Both the position numbers and the translations under genes were made by a program. Under the pieces are notes generated by a model. It was not told the origin of the DNA, searched no databases, and saw only the letters and a list, made by a program, of their open reading frames with translations. From Lachnospiraceae bacterium (GTDB lineage Bacteria > Bacillota > Clostridia > Lachnospirales > Lachnospiraceae), in contig DNJM01000221.1 in NCBI GenBank assembly GCA_003489085.1, positions 1 to 9,675 on the forward strand: a stretch of DNA of 9,675 bases, in the 5' to 3' direction. Positions 1 through 6,116 of the stretch are shown here, piece after piece. How positions within the stretch are numbered: position 1 is the first letter of the stretch; every line of letters begins with the position of its first letter.

Positions 1-22
1 GGAAAAGACCGCATAATAGCCA

Positions 23-50
23 CATCAAATGAAATGGATTTCATTTGATG
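23..50. promoter_or_regulatory. Perfect 12-bp inverted repeat upstream of the HPr-like gene
   Basis: CATCAAATGAAA at 23-34 is mirrored exactly by TTTCATTTGATG at 39-50 around a 4-nt centre. It ends 38 bp before the start codon of the HPr-like gene. No T-tract follows on either strand, so it does not look like an intrinsic terminator for the gene to the left. It is better read as an operator or a 5'-UTR hairpin. No binding protein can be named. A weak -10-like CATAAT lies at 12-17, but its -35 would sit at or beyond the window edge. Confidence 0.5.
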
Positions 51-88
51 GTTGAGACAAAGGGATTTCTTGAAAGGATGATTAAAAA

Positions 89-316
89 ATGGCTCAGACA
101 AAAATTCAGTTAAACGCAATCGAAGATGTGAAGGAACTGGTGAATGCAGCCGAGAAATGTGATTTTGATATTGATCTTTCCTATGGCCGCATCATTGTAG
201 ATGCCAAGTCTTTACTGGGGATTCTTAGCCTTGGCATAAGAAAAACCGTGGTAGTACGCTGCCATGGCGAGAATGAGGAAATGAATCATACGCTCCGGAA
301 ATTTGCGGTAGCGTAA
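89..316 (+). CDS. HPr-like (PTS phosphocarrier family) protein lacking the active-site His
   Basis: This 75-aa protein is slightly shorter than normal HPr (about 85-88 aa). The central KSLLGILSLGI (residues 40-50) matches the HPr segment around the regulatory serine (KSIMGxMSLG in typical HPr), with Ser41 in the Ser46 position. The N-terminal HARPA-type motif that carries the catalytic His15 is absent: the equivalent stretch (residues 8-16) contains no histidine. The protein therefore cannot relay phosphate in the usual way through the PTS. It may be a regulatory or structural HPr paralogue, such as those often found in Clostridia. An AAAGGA-type ribosome site lies about 10 nt before the ATG, which supports this start. 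The gene stands alone, with an inverted repeat upstream and a terminator downstream. Family assignment is fairly sure; role unknown. Confidence 0.8.
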   Translation: MAQTKIQLNAIEDVKELVNAAEKCDFDIDLSYGRIIVDAKSLLGILSLGIRKTVVVRCHGENEEMNHTLRKFAVA

Positions 317-378
317 GGATTATATTCCCCTTTGTTCCTTTATAAAATGTGTGTGTGAAAGAAAGCCGAGAGGCGAAG

Positions 379-423
379 AAAATGCTGTGCAGATGGGGAT
401 ACTCCGGATGCACAGCATTTTTT
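379..423 (+). terminator. Intrinsic terminator after the HPr-like gene
   Basis: AAAATGCTGTGCA (379-391) pairs perfectly with TGCACAGCATTTT (409-421) around a 17-nt loop, and the T-run extends to 423. This is a classic rho-independent terminator 63 bp after the HPr-like stop codon. It separates that gene from the AraC regulator. Confidence 0.9.
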
Positions 424-439
424 GCTACTATATCACCCT

Positions 440-468
440 TTTCTAAACGACCGGGAAGGTAGTATAAT
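440..468 (+). promoter_or_regulatory. Probable sigma-A promoter of the AraC regulator
   Basis: A perfect -10 hexamer TATAAT lies at 463-468. A weak -35 (TTTCTA, 440-445) sits 17 bp upstream. Transcription would start near 475, only a few bases before the ATG at 478. That argues for translation from the next in-frame ATG at 508, which has an AGGGAG site inside this short leader. Confidence 0.6.
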
Positions 469-507
469 AGAGAAGAAATGTCAGTTACAGGGAGCGATAG
501 AGTATAT

Positions 508-1371
508 ATGAAGAAAACAATACCGGGATGCGTGGTGGAAAAATGTATCCGTATCACATCGCTGTTTACAGTATTTGAAAATACCTATGAAGAAGATTAT
601 TACTTTGTCGGAGAATCACATAATTTCTGGGAGCTTGTCTGTGTGATCGACGGCACGATCGGCGTTACGGCGGGAAAGGATGTATTCCCGCTGGAGAAGG
701 GACAGGCTGTCCTGCATAAGCCGATGGAATTCCACCGGATCTGGGCAGAGAAAGGAACCAGGCCGCATATTGCGATCATTTCCTTTGCAGGCGATATTAT
801 ACCGGATATGAAAGAACGTCGCTTTACCCTACAGGAGGCGGAAGTACAGAAGCTTTGTGAAATGATAAGAAAGCGGGACAGGATCTTTCAGGTTGACCAG
901 GGGTATATTATCAGCAAGCTTTTGCCGGGACAGGAGGTGCAGGCGCATCTGTTTCTGGCCGAATTCGAGAATCTGCTGTTGCTGGTTCTGTCCCGAAAGG
1001 ATCCGGTGATTCAGACATATACCTCGGTCAGTGCCAGAAACTACAGACGGATTGTGAAGGTACTGGAAGCCTGTCTGGAGGAACGTCTGACATTGCCGGA
1101 AATAGCAAAGCTTTGTCATATGAGCGAGGCGACGGTGAAAAAGACATTTTCCCGCTATGCCGGAATCGGCTTGATGACGTATTTTAATCAGCTGAAGGTA
1201 CGTCGGGCCGCAGCACTTTTGGAAGAAGGCTATAGTGTCGGTCAGACGGCTGCGATGCTGGGATACGGAGATCAGAACTACTTCAGTACCGTATTTAAGC
1301 GGGTGATCGGGGAATCGCCTATGAAATATATTGCGGGAAGGAATGAAACAGGGAATACAGAAGGTATCTGA
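508..1371 (+). CDS. AraC-family transcriptional regulator (cupin plus HTH)
   Basis: The 287-aa protein has the standard AraC/XylS layout. Residues about 10-90 form an AraC-type cupin sensor (WELVCVIDGTIGVTAG followed by LEKGQAVLHKPMEFH). A linker covers about 100-175, and two helix-turn-helix units lie at about 180-280. The second HTH carries the family signature (AAMLGYGDQNYFSTVFKRVIGESPMKYI). The in-frame ATG at 478 is nearly at the predicted transcription start and has no ribosome site, so ATG 508 (AGGGAG at 489-494, spacing slightly long) is preferred; using 478 would add ten residues. The cupin suggests a small carbohydrate-like ligand. The gene directly precedes two Gfo/Idh enzymes, and a 21-bp-spaced direct repeat overlaps its stop codon. 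It is therefore probably the local activator of those enzymes. The ligand is not deducible from the sequence. Confidence 0.9.
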   Translation: MKKTIPGCVVEKCIRITSLFTVFENTYEEDYYFVGESHNFWELVCVIDGTIGVTAGKDVFPLEKGQAVLHKPMEFHRIWAEKGTRPHIAIISFAGDIIPDMKERRFTLQEAEVQKLCEMIRKRDRIFQVDQGYIISKLLPGQEVQAHLFLAEFENLLLLVLSRKDPVIQTYTSVSARNYRRIVKVLEACLEERLTLPEIAKLCHMSEATVKKTFSRYAGIGLMTYFNQLKVRRAAALLEEGYSVGQTAAMLGYGDQNYFSTVFKRVIGESPMKYIAGRNETGNTEGI

Positions 1372-1396
1372 ATTCAAAGAAAATCTATCTGATTTC
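1365..1396. promoter_or_regulatory. Candidate AraC-type operator: 11-bp direct repeat at 21-bp pitch
   Basis: TATCTGAATTC (1365-1375) and TATCTGATTTC (1386-1396) match at 10 of 11 positions. They are offset by 21 bp, two helical turns, which is the usual geometry for the two half-sites of an AraC-family protein. The left copy overlaps the regulator's stop codon. The right copy touches the -35 window of the putative promoter of the next gene, as expected for an activator that contacts RNA polymerase. Binding is inferred, not shown. Confidence 0.55.
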
Positions 1397-1423
1397 GTAT
1401 AGTAATGTGTTTTCGGGTATGAT
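1395..1423 (+). promoter_or_regulatory. Putative activator-dependent promoter of the Gfo/Idh pair
   Basis: TATGAT at 1418-1423 is a reasonable -10 hexamer. The matching -35 window (1395-1400, TCGTAT) is poor, which fits a promoter that needs an activator. It lies immediately downstream of the direct repeat. Its leader would carry the CAGGAGGA ribosome site of the next gene (1448-1455). Confidence 0.4.
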
Positions 1424-1461
1424 ACATTGTATTTACAGAATAGAAATCAGGAGGAAGTTTC

Positions 1462-2796
1462 ATGAAGAAAAAAATGACAGTAGCGATTGCCGGATTCGGC
1501 AGCCGTGGGAATGATATCTATGCACATTACCAGCTGGTGGCGCCGGAGGAAATGCAGGTAACGGCGATGGCAGATCCGCTGGAAGAGAGACGGAAGGCAG
1601 CGCAGCGAATCTACGGTGTCGCACCGGAGAATTGCTTCGCATCTGCAGAAGAGATGCTGGATGCACCGAAGCTTGCGGATGTCTGTGTGATTGCAACCCA
1701 GGATAAGCAGCATGTGAAACAGGCGGTGCAGGCGATCCGGAAAGGATATCATGTGCTCTGCGAGAAGCCGATTTCACCGGATATTGCGGATTGTCTGCTG
1801 CTGCAAAAGACAGCGCATGAGTATAAGAAGATGGTTGCTGTCGGCCATGTACTCCGGTATACTCCATTTTATTCTGGAATCCGGAAAATTATTCAGTCCG
1901 GACGGATCGGAGATGTGGTGACCATTCAGGCAATGGAAAATGTTTCCTACTGGCATCAGGCACATAGTTATGTACGCGGTAACTGGAGACAGAGTGAAGA
2001 GACCAGTCCGATGATCATGGCTAAGAGCTGCCATGACATGGATATTTTCTGCTGGCTCCTGGACAAAAAATGCAAAAAGATATCATCCTATGGAAGCCTT
2101 TATCAGTTCCGACCGGAAAAAGCGCCTGCGGGAGCTGCCAGACGATGTATGGACGGCTGCAAAGCGAAGGAAAACTGTCCGTATGATGCAGAAAAGATCT
2201 ATGTTACCAACGCCGGCACAGGGATTCGGGATGTGATCCGGCGTCTGGAAGAAGAGCCTGCTTTCGATCCATGGCCGGTGAATGTGCTGACACCGCATGA
2301 GCTGACGGAAGAAGCGGTGTATCGTCAGATTCAGGAAGGTCCCTACGGCAGATGTGTCTATGCCTGTGATAATGATGTGGTAGACCATCAGGTGGTCAAT
2401 ATGGAATTCGAGGATCATGTCACGGTAGATTTTACGATGACAGCATTTACCAGCGGCGGCGGGCGGACGATTAAGGTATGCGGCACAATGGGGGATATCT
2501 GCGGCAATCTGAACGAAGACCGGATCGTTGTAACGGAGTTCGGCAAAGAGCCGGAGGAAATCTGTCTGGCAGAAGGAGATATGAGCGGACATTCCGGAGG
2601 AGATAATCGGATGATCCATGATTTCTTAAGTACGCTGGAGGAAGAGGCAGATGAGAAAGAGCTGCGGACCGGCATCGATGTCTCAATTCAGAGTCATATT
2701 ATGGCAGCTGCAGCGGAATACTCCAGATGCCATGGCGGAGAAAGCATAGATCTTGAGGTATTTGCAGAGCAGGCAGGCAATTGCACAGAAAAGTAA
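1462..2796 (+). CDS. Gfo/Idh/MocA-family NAD(P)-dependent oxidoreductase with Cys cluster
   Basis: The 444-aa protein starts with a Rossmann fold (IAGFGSRG, residues 9-16). It carries the family EKP motif (101-103), whose Lys usually contacts the nicotinamide and substrate, followed by GHVLRYTPFY (128-137). The substrate domain includes KSCHDMDIFCWLL (188-200), where His191 is the likely acid/base. An insertion carries Cys229, Cys233 and Cys239, and a further pair, Cys298 and Cys302, lies in YGRCVYACDNDVVDHQ. Their spacing suggests a metal or structural site. The family oxidises or epimerises hydroxyls of sugars, inositols and related polyols; the exact substrate cannot be read here. The ATG has an excellent CAGGAGGA site (1448-1455). 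The gene is followed after 14 bp by a GH109-like relative, so the two are cotranscribed and likely act on one substrate. Confidence 0.88.
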   Translation: MKKKMTVAIAGFGSRGNDIYAHYQLVAPEEMQVTAMADPLEERRKAAQRIYGVAPENCFASAEEMLDAPKLADVCVIATQDKQHVKQAVQAIRKGYHVLCEKPISPDIADCLLLQKTAHEYKKMVAVGHVLRYTPFYSGIRKIIQSGRIGDVVTIQAMENVSYWHQAHSYVRGNWRQSEETSPMIMAKSCHDMDIFCWLLDKKCKKISSYGSLYQFRPEKAPAGAARRCMDGCKAKENCPYDAEKIYVTNAGTGIRDVIRRLEEEPAFDPWPVNVLTPHELTEEAVYRQIQEGPYGRCVYACDNDVVDHQVVNMEFEDHVTVDFTMTAFTSGGGRTIKVCGTMGDICGNLNEDRIVVTEFGKEPEEICLAEGDMSGHSGGDNRMIHDFLSTLEEEADEKELRTGIDVSIQSHIMAAAAEYSRCHGGESIDLEVFAEQAGNCTEK

Positions 2797-2810
2797 AAGG
2801 AGAAAATAGT

Positions 2811-4022
2811 ATGGAAAAATTAAACGTAGGTATTATTGGACTGGGCAGCAGAGGACAGTGGCTGATGAGGGATGTGATTCTTCTGATGCCGACCGTAAAG
2901 GTTACAGCGGTATGCGATGTATATGAGGACAGAAATGAACAGGCGGCAGCATTGACAGAGGAGATCTGCGGTCACCGCCCGGCTATGGAGACGGATTATA
3001 AGAAACTGATCCATAGGGATGATGTAGATGTCGTTGTAGTAACCTGTGCGTGGGAGAGTCACGTACCGGCAGCTATTGAAGCCATGAAGGCAGGAAAGCC
3101 GGTCGGTATGGAGGTCGGCGGTGCATACAGCATCAAACAGTGCTGGGATCTTGTGGATACATACGAAGCAACCCATACACCGTTTATGTTCCTGGAAAAC
3201 TGCTGCTACGGACGTCGTGAACTGATGGCACTGAATATGGTGAAGCAGGGACTGTTTGGAGATATCGTGCACTGCCGCGGCGGATATATGCATGATCTGC
3301 GCGAGGAAGTAGCAAAGGGTGAAGAAAACAGACATTACCGGCTGCGCAACTATACCCATCGGAATGCAGAGAACTATCCAACCCATGAGCTGGGACCGAT
3401 CGCAAAGATTCTGGGCATCAATCATGGTAATCGAATGCTGTCATTGACAGCGATGTCATCCCGGTCTGCAGGTCTTCATGAATATGTGAAGGATTGCATG
3501 AGCGACAATGACAAGCTCCTGCATACCAGATTTGCACAGGGCGATGTAGTCAACACATTGATCAAATGTGCCGGCGGAGAGACCATTCTGCTGACACTGA
3601 ATACAACGCTGCCGCGGTTCTACAGCAGAGACTTCACAGTCTGCGGTACAAAGGGTATGTACGAAGAAGAAAATGACACCGTATTTCTGGATAAGAAATA
3701 TACCATGGAGGAAGAGCTGTTCTGGAATAAGTTCTGGGGCAATGCGAAAGAGTACGAAGAAGAATATGATCATCCGATCTGGAAGAAGTTCCTGGCAGAT
3801 GGCGTACAGGGCGGTCATGGCGGTATGGACTGGCTGGTATTCGAAGCATTCTTCGACAGTATTATGAATGGAAAACCATGCCCGATCGATGTATATGATG
3901 CGGCTTCCTGGATGAGCATTACCGCACTGTCTGAGGAATCCATCTCACTTGGTGGTCAGGCAGTAGCGATTCCGGACTTTACCAATGGTGCATGGACAAC
4001 ATCCGTAGATCCGGCATTTTAA
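2811..4022 (+). CDS. GH109-like Gfo/Idh/MocA-family protein (putative NAD-dependent glycosidase)
   Basis: The 403-aa protein has an N-terminal Rossmann motif (GIIGLGSRG, 7-15). In place of EKP it has EVGGA (101-105), as in GH109 proteins, which carry EVPxA there. Other GH109-like stretches are LENCCYGRRE (128-137), the YMHDLRE segment (159-165), NYPTHELGP (188-196), GGHGGMD (334-340) and PDFTNGAW (388-395). GH109 enzymes such as alpha-N-acetylgalactosaminidases keep a tightly bound NAD and cleave glycosides by transient oxidation at C3, elimination, water addition and re-reduction. There is no signal peptide, unlike many Bacteroidetes GH109s, so it acts in the cytoplasm. ATG 2811 is chosen over an upstream in-frame ATG (2781) because AAAAGGAG lies at 2795-2802 with 8-nt spacing. 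Sugar specificity is unknown, and a plain dehydrogenase role remains possible. Confidence 0.85.
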   Translation: MEKLNVGIIGLGSRGQWLMRDVILLMPTVKVTAVCDVYEDRNEQAAALTEEICGHRPAMETDYKKLIHRDDVDVVVVTCAWESHVPAAIEAMKAGKPVGMEVGGAYSIKQCWDLVDTYEATHTPFMFLENCCYGRRELMALNMVKQGLFGDIVHCRGGYMHDLREEVAKGEENRHYRLRNYTHRNAENYPTHELGPIAKILGINHGNRMLSLTAMSSRSAGLHEYVKDCMSDNDKLLHTRFAQGDVVNTLIKCAGGETILLTLNTTLPRFYSRDFTVCGTKGMYEEENDTVFLDKKYTMEEELFWNKFWGNAKEYEEEYDHPIWKKFLADGVQGGHGGMDWLVFEAFFDSIMNGKPCPIDVYDAASWMSITALSEESISLGGQAVAIPDFTNGAWTTSVDPAF

Positions 4023-4049
4023 GAAAAAGGAATGAAATTGATATAGAAC

Positions 4050-4102
4050 AGCAGCACTCCATGTGGAAGGGAGATCCTCCATATGGAGTGCTGCTTGTTT
4101 TT
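4050..4102 (+). terminator. Strong intrinsic terminator after the Gfo/Idh pair
   Basis: AGCAGCACTCCAT (4050-4062) pairs perfectly with ATGGAGTGCTGCT (4083-4095). The helix continues inward by a further five pairs (4063-4067 with 4078-4082, including one G-U). A TGTTTTT tract follows. It ends the transcription unit 28 bp after the stop codon of the GH109-like gene. Confidence 0.9.
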
Positions 4103-4116
4103 GCCAGGCATGCGAT

Positions 4117-4139
4117 AAAAAGGTCCGGGGGATCTTTTT
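4117..4139. terminator. Second, short A/U-flanked terminator hairpin
   Basis: AAAAAGGTCC (4117-4126) and GGATCTTTTT (4130-4139) form a ten-pair stem with one G-U and a 3-nt loop. The 3' arm ends in five Ts and the 5' arm starts with five As, so it could work in both directions. It sits 15 bp after the stronger terminator, making a tandem pair. It is weaker because the G/C-containing core is only about five pairs. Confidence 0.55.
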
Positions 4140-4173
4140 GAGTGAAAGATTTGTGGATGGTGGGCAAAAGATA

Positions 4174-4182
4174 TGCTATACT
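4174..4182 (+). promoter_or_regulatory. Extended -10 promoter for the FMN enzyme operon
   Basis: TGCTATACT holds an extended -10 (TGn) plus TATACT at 4177-4182. There is no good -35 at the normal 17-bp distance, and the closest partner, TTGTGG (4151-4156), is 20 bp away. Starting from here gives a leader of about 70 nt before the ATG at 4257. The tandem terminators just upstream also require a new promoter in this gap. Confidence 0.55.
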
Positions 4183-4256
4183 GAAAGAAAATTAAATTCA
4201 GAGGATGGAGTGGATTGCGCTGCCGTCATCTGCAGAATAGAGAGAAGGAAGAAAGA

Positions 4257-5273
4257 ATGACATTTAAAGAAGTAATGGAACAGGCAAAATCATGTATCGG
4301 ACCGCACTGTAAAGTATGTCCGGTCTGTAACGGAAGGGCGTGCCGGAATCAGATGCCGGGGCCGGGAGCAAAGGGAGCCGGAGATACGGCCATCCGGAAT
4401 TATGATAAATGGCAGGAGATTCGGGTGAACATGGATACCCTCTGTGAAAATAAACCGGTGGATACGACATGCAGCTTATTCGGAAAGGAATTTCGGTATC
4501 CGTTCTTTGCAGGACCGGTAGGCGCTGTAAATCTGCATTACGGAGACATCTATAATGATGAAACCTATAATGATGTGCTGGTATCCGCCTGTGCGGCAAA
4601 TGGAATTGCGGCATTTACCGGTGATGGTACGAATCCGGCTGTGATGAAGGGAGCGGCAGCTGCGATTCAGAAATGCGGCGGGCTTGGTATTCCTACGGTG
4701 AAGCCGTGGAATCTGGAAACTGTACAGGAAAAGCTGGAGCTGGTGAAGAACTCCGGAGCTTTTGCTGCTGCAATGGATATCGATGCGGCGGGTCTGCCGT
4801 TTTTGAAAAATATGATGCCGCCAGCAGGTGCCAAGACAGTGGAGGAGCTGCAGCAGATTATTGCGCTCTGCGGTGATACGCCATTTATTGTCAAAGGAAT
4901 TATGACGGTACAGGGAGCTCTGAAGGCAAAGGAAGCCGGTGCAGCGGCCATTGTGGTATCCAATCACGGCGGGCGTGTATTGGATCAGGGTCCGGCGACT
5001 GCAGAGGTACTGGCAGAGATAAAAGAAGCAGTGGGTGACAGTATGAAGATCCTTGTGGACGGCGGAATTCGTTCCGGCGTGGATGTACTGAAGGCATTGG
5101 CACTGGGAGCGGATGGAGTACTGATTGCACGTCCGTTTGTAACCGCAGTATATGGCGGTGCCGGTGAAGGTGTGGCTGCCTATATTGAACAGATCGGGGC
5201 AGAGCTGAAGGACGCTATGGCGATGTGCGGAGTGCACTCTCTGGCGGAGATTACCCGTGCTGTGATCCGGTAG
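4257..5273 (+). CDS. FMN-dependent alpha-hydroxy-acid dehydrogenase/oxidase family protein, Cys-rich N-terminus
   Basis: The 338-aa protein belongs to the glycolate/lactate oxidase family (FMN-binding TIM barrel that oxidises 2-hydroxy acids). The catalytic signature is SNHGGRVLD (235-243), with His237 as the base and Arg240 binding carboxylate. Lys213 (IVKG) and the phosphate-binding GGIRSG (269-274) and IARP (290-293) contact FMN. The N-terminus has five cysteines within 17 residues (13, 18, 21, 24, 29), including Cx2Cx2C, which classical family members lack. The usual substrate-contacting Tyr in the loop after strand 4 appears replaced (TVKPWN, 147-152), so the substrate probably differs from lactate or glycolate. 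ATG 4257 is chosen because AGAAGGAAG (4243-4251) precedes it; an in-frame ATG at 4215 has no such site. It is the first gene of a three-gene unit. Confidence 0.85.
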   Translation: MTFKEVMEQAKSCIGPHCKVCPVCNGRACRNQMPGPGAKGAGDTAIRNYDKWQEIRVNMDTLCENKPVDTTCSLFGKEFRYPFFAGPVGAVNLHYGDIYNDETYNDVLVSACAANGIAAFTGDGTNPAVMKGAAAAIQKCGGLGIPTVKPWNLETVQEKLELVKNSGAFAAAMDIDAAGLPFLKNMMPPAGAKTVEELQQIIALCGDTPFIVKGIMTVQGALKAKEAGAAAIVVSNHGGRVLDQGPATAEVLAEIKEAVGDSMKILVDGGIRSGVDVLKALALGADGVLIARPFVTAVYGGAGEGVAAYIEQIGAELKDAMAMCGVHSLAEITRAVIR

Positions 5274-5285
5274 GAGGTGCCGGAA

Positions 5286-6101
5286 ATGAAACGAATGAAG
5301 GAGATCCTTCTGGGGGCGGCAGGCGCCTATCTGGCAGCTATTCTGCCGCGCCTTGGTCATCATCCAAAGGAGCTTGCTGTGCGGTACTATGCTCATCGGG
5401 GACTGCACGATCTGCAGCAGGGCGTTCCGGAAAATTCCCTTCCGGCGTTCAAAAGGGCAGTGGAAGCCGGATTTGGAATTGAACTGGATGTGCAGATGAC
5501 GAAGGATGGGCAGGTGGTCGTTTTCCATGATTTTGATCTGAAACGGGCGGCAGGAGTGGATCGTCAGATAGACAGCTATACATATGAAGAACTGCAGTCT
5601 GTGCCGCTGTTTGCCAGCCGGGAGAAGGTGCCCCTGTTCAGCGAAGTGCTTTCCCTGGTGAACGGACAGGTACCGCTGATTGTAGAAATTAAATATAAAA
5701 ATATCACAGCCGGTGTATGTGAAGCAGTGCAGAAGCTTCTGAAGAATTATCCGGGGCCGTACTGTATCGAGTCCTTTCATCCGCAGGCATTGATGTGGTT
5801 CCGCAGATATGCACCGCAGGTGACCAGAGGGCAGCTCGCCATGCGTCCGCGTGATATGGAGAAGGGCAGAAAACCACAATATGCGGTTGCGGAGCATCTG
5901 TTGTTAAACTGGGCAACAAAGCCGGACTTTATTGCATACGACATCCGGGGCAGGTATTCTCTGTCTAAGAATCTATGTCGGAAGCTGTATGGCTGCCCAT
6001 CCATAGCGTGGACAGTGCAGACGAAAAAAGAGCTGGAGGAAGTCCGCAGATATTATGACTATTTCATTTTTGAAGGATTTTATCCGGAGGTAAGCGGCTA
6101 G
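5286..6101 (+). CDS. Glycerophosphodiester phosphodiesterase (GDPD) family protein
   Basis: The 271-aa protein carries the GDPD barrel signatures: AHRG (36-39), PEN (48-50), the metal ligands in IELD (65-68), His81 in VVFHD and Glu134 in IVEIK. Enzymes of this family hydrolyse glycerophosphodiesters to sn-glycerol 3-phosphate and an alcohol, with a divalent metal. Residues about 6-21 are uninterrupted hydrophobic and small residues behind two basic ones, so the enzyme may be tethered to the membrane. An in-frame GTG at 5277 overlaps the AGGAGG site itself (5272-5277), so ATG 5286 with 8-nt spacing is the start. The ribosome site overlaps the stop codon of the FMN enzyme, indicating tight coupling. 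Its link to the neighbouring hydroxy-acid and glycoside enzymes is not obvious; substrate choice is uncertain. Confidence 0.88.
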   Translation: MKRMKEILLGAAGAYLAAILPRLGHHPKELAVRYYAHRGLHDLQQGVPENSLPAFKRAVEAGFGIELDVQMTKDGQVVVFHDFDLKRAAGVDRQIDSYTYEELQSVPLFASREKVPLFSEVLSLVNGQVPLIVEIKYKNITAGVCEAVQKLLKNYPGPYCIESFHPQALMWFRRYAPQVTRGQLAMRPRDMEKGRKPQYAVAEHLLLNWATKPDFIAYDIRGRYSLSKNLCRKLYGCPSIAWTVQTKKELEEVRRYYDYFIFEGFYPEVSG

Positions 6102-6116
6102 AAGGGAGAAAAAATC

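Noticed and set aside
23..50. Reading the inverted repeat as a terminator for the gene to the left
   Set aside because: No run of Ts follows the stem on either strand and the stem is A/T-rich.
478..507. ATG 478 as the AraC start
   Set aside because: It is only about ten bases after the TATAAT box, has no ribosome site, and the next in-frame ATG at 508 is preceded by AGGGAG.
829..1377. A 182-codon minus-strand frame opposite the AraC regulator
   Set aside because: It overlaps the strongly recognisable HTH region of the regulator on the other strand and shows no domain-like sequence.
4183..4256. Riboswitch in the leader of the FMN enzyme gene
   Set aside because: The leader is only about 70 nt, with no recognisable FMN-riboswitch core or terminator/antiterminator pair.
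4476..5897. A 473-codon open frame on the minus strand across the FMN enzyme and GDPD genes
   Set aside because: It lies wholly opposite two genes with clear catalytic motifs and good ribosome sites, its translation is rich in His, Cys, Arg and Leu with no recognisable domain, and it has no ribosome site or promoter of its own. It is a by-product of codon bias in the true genes.
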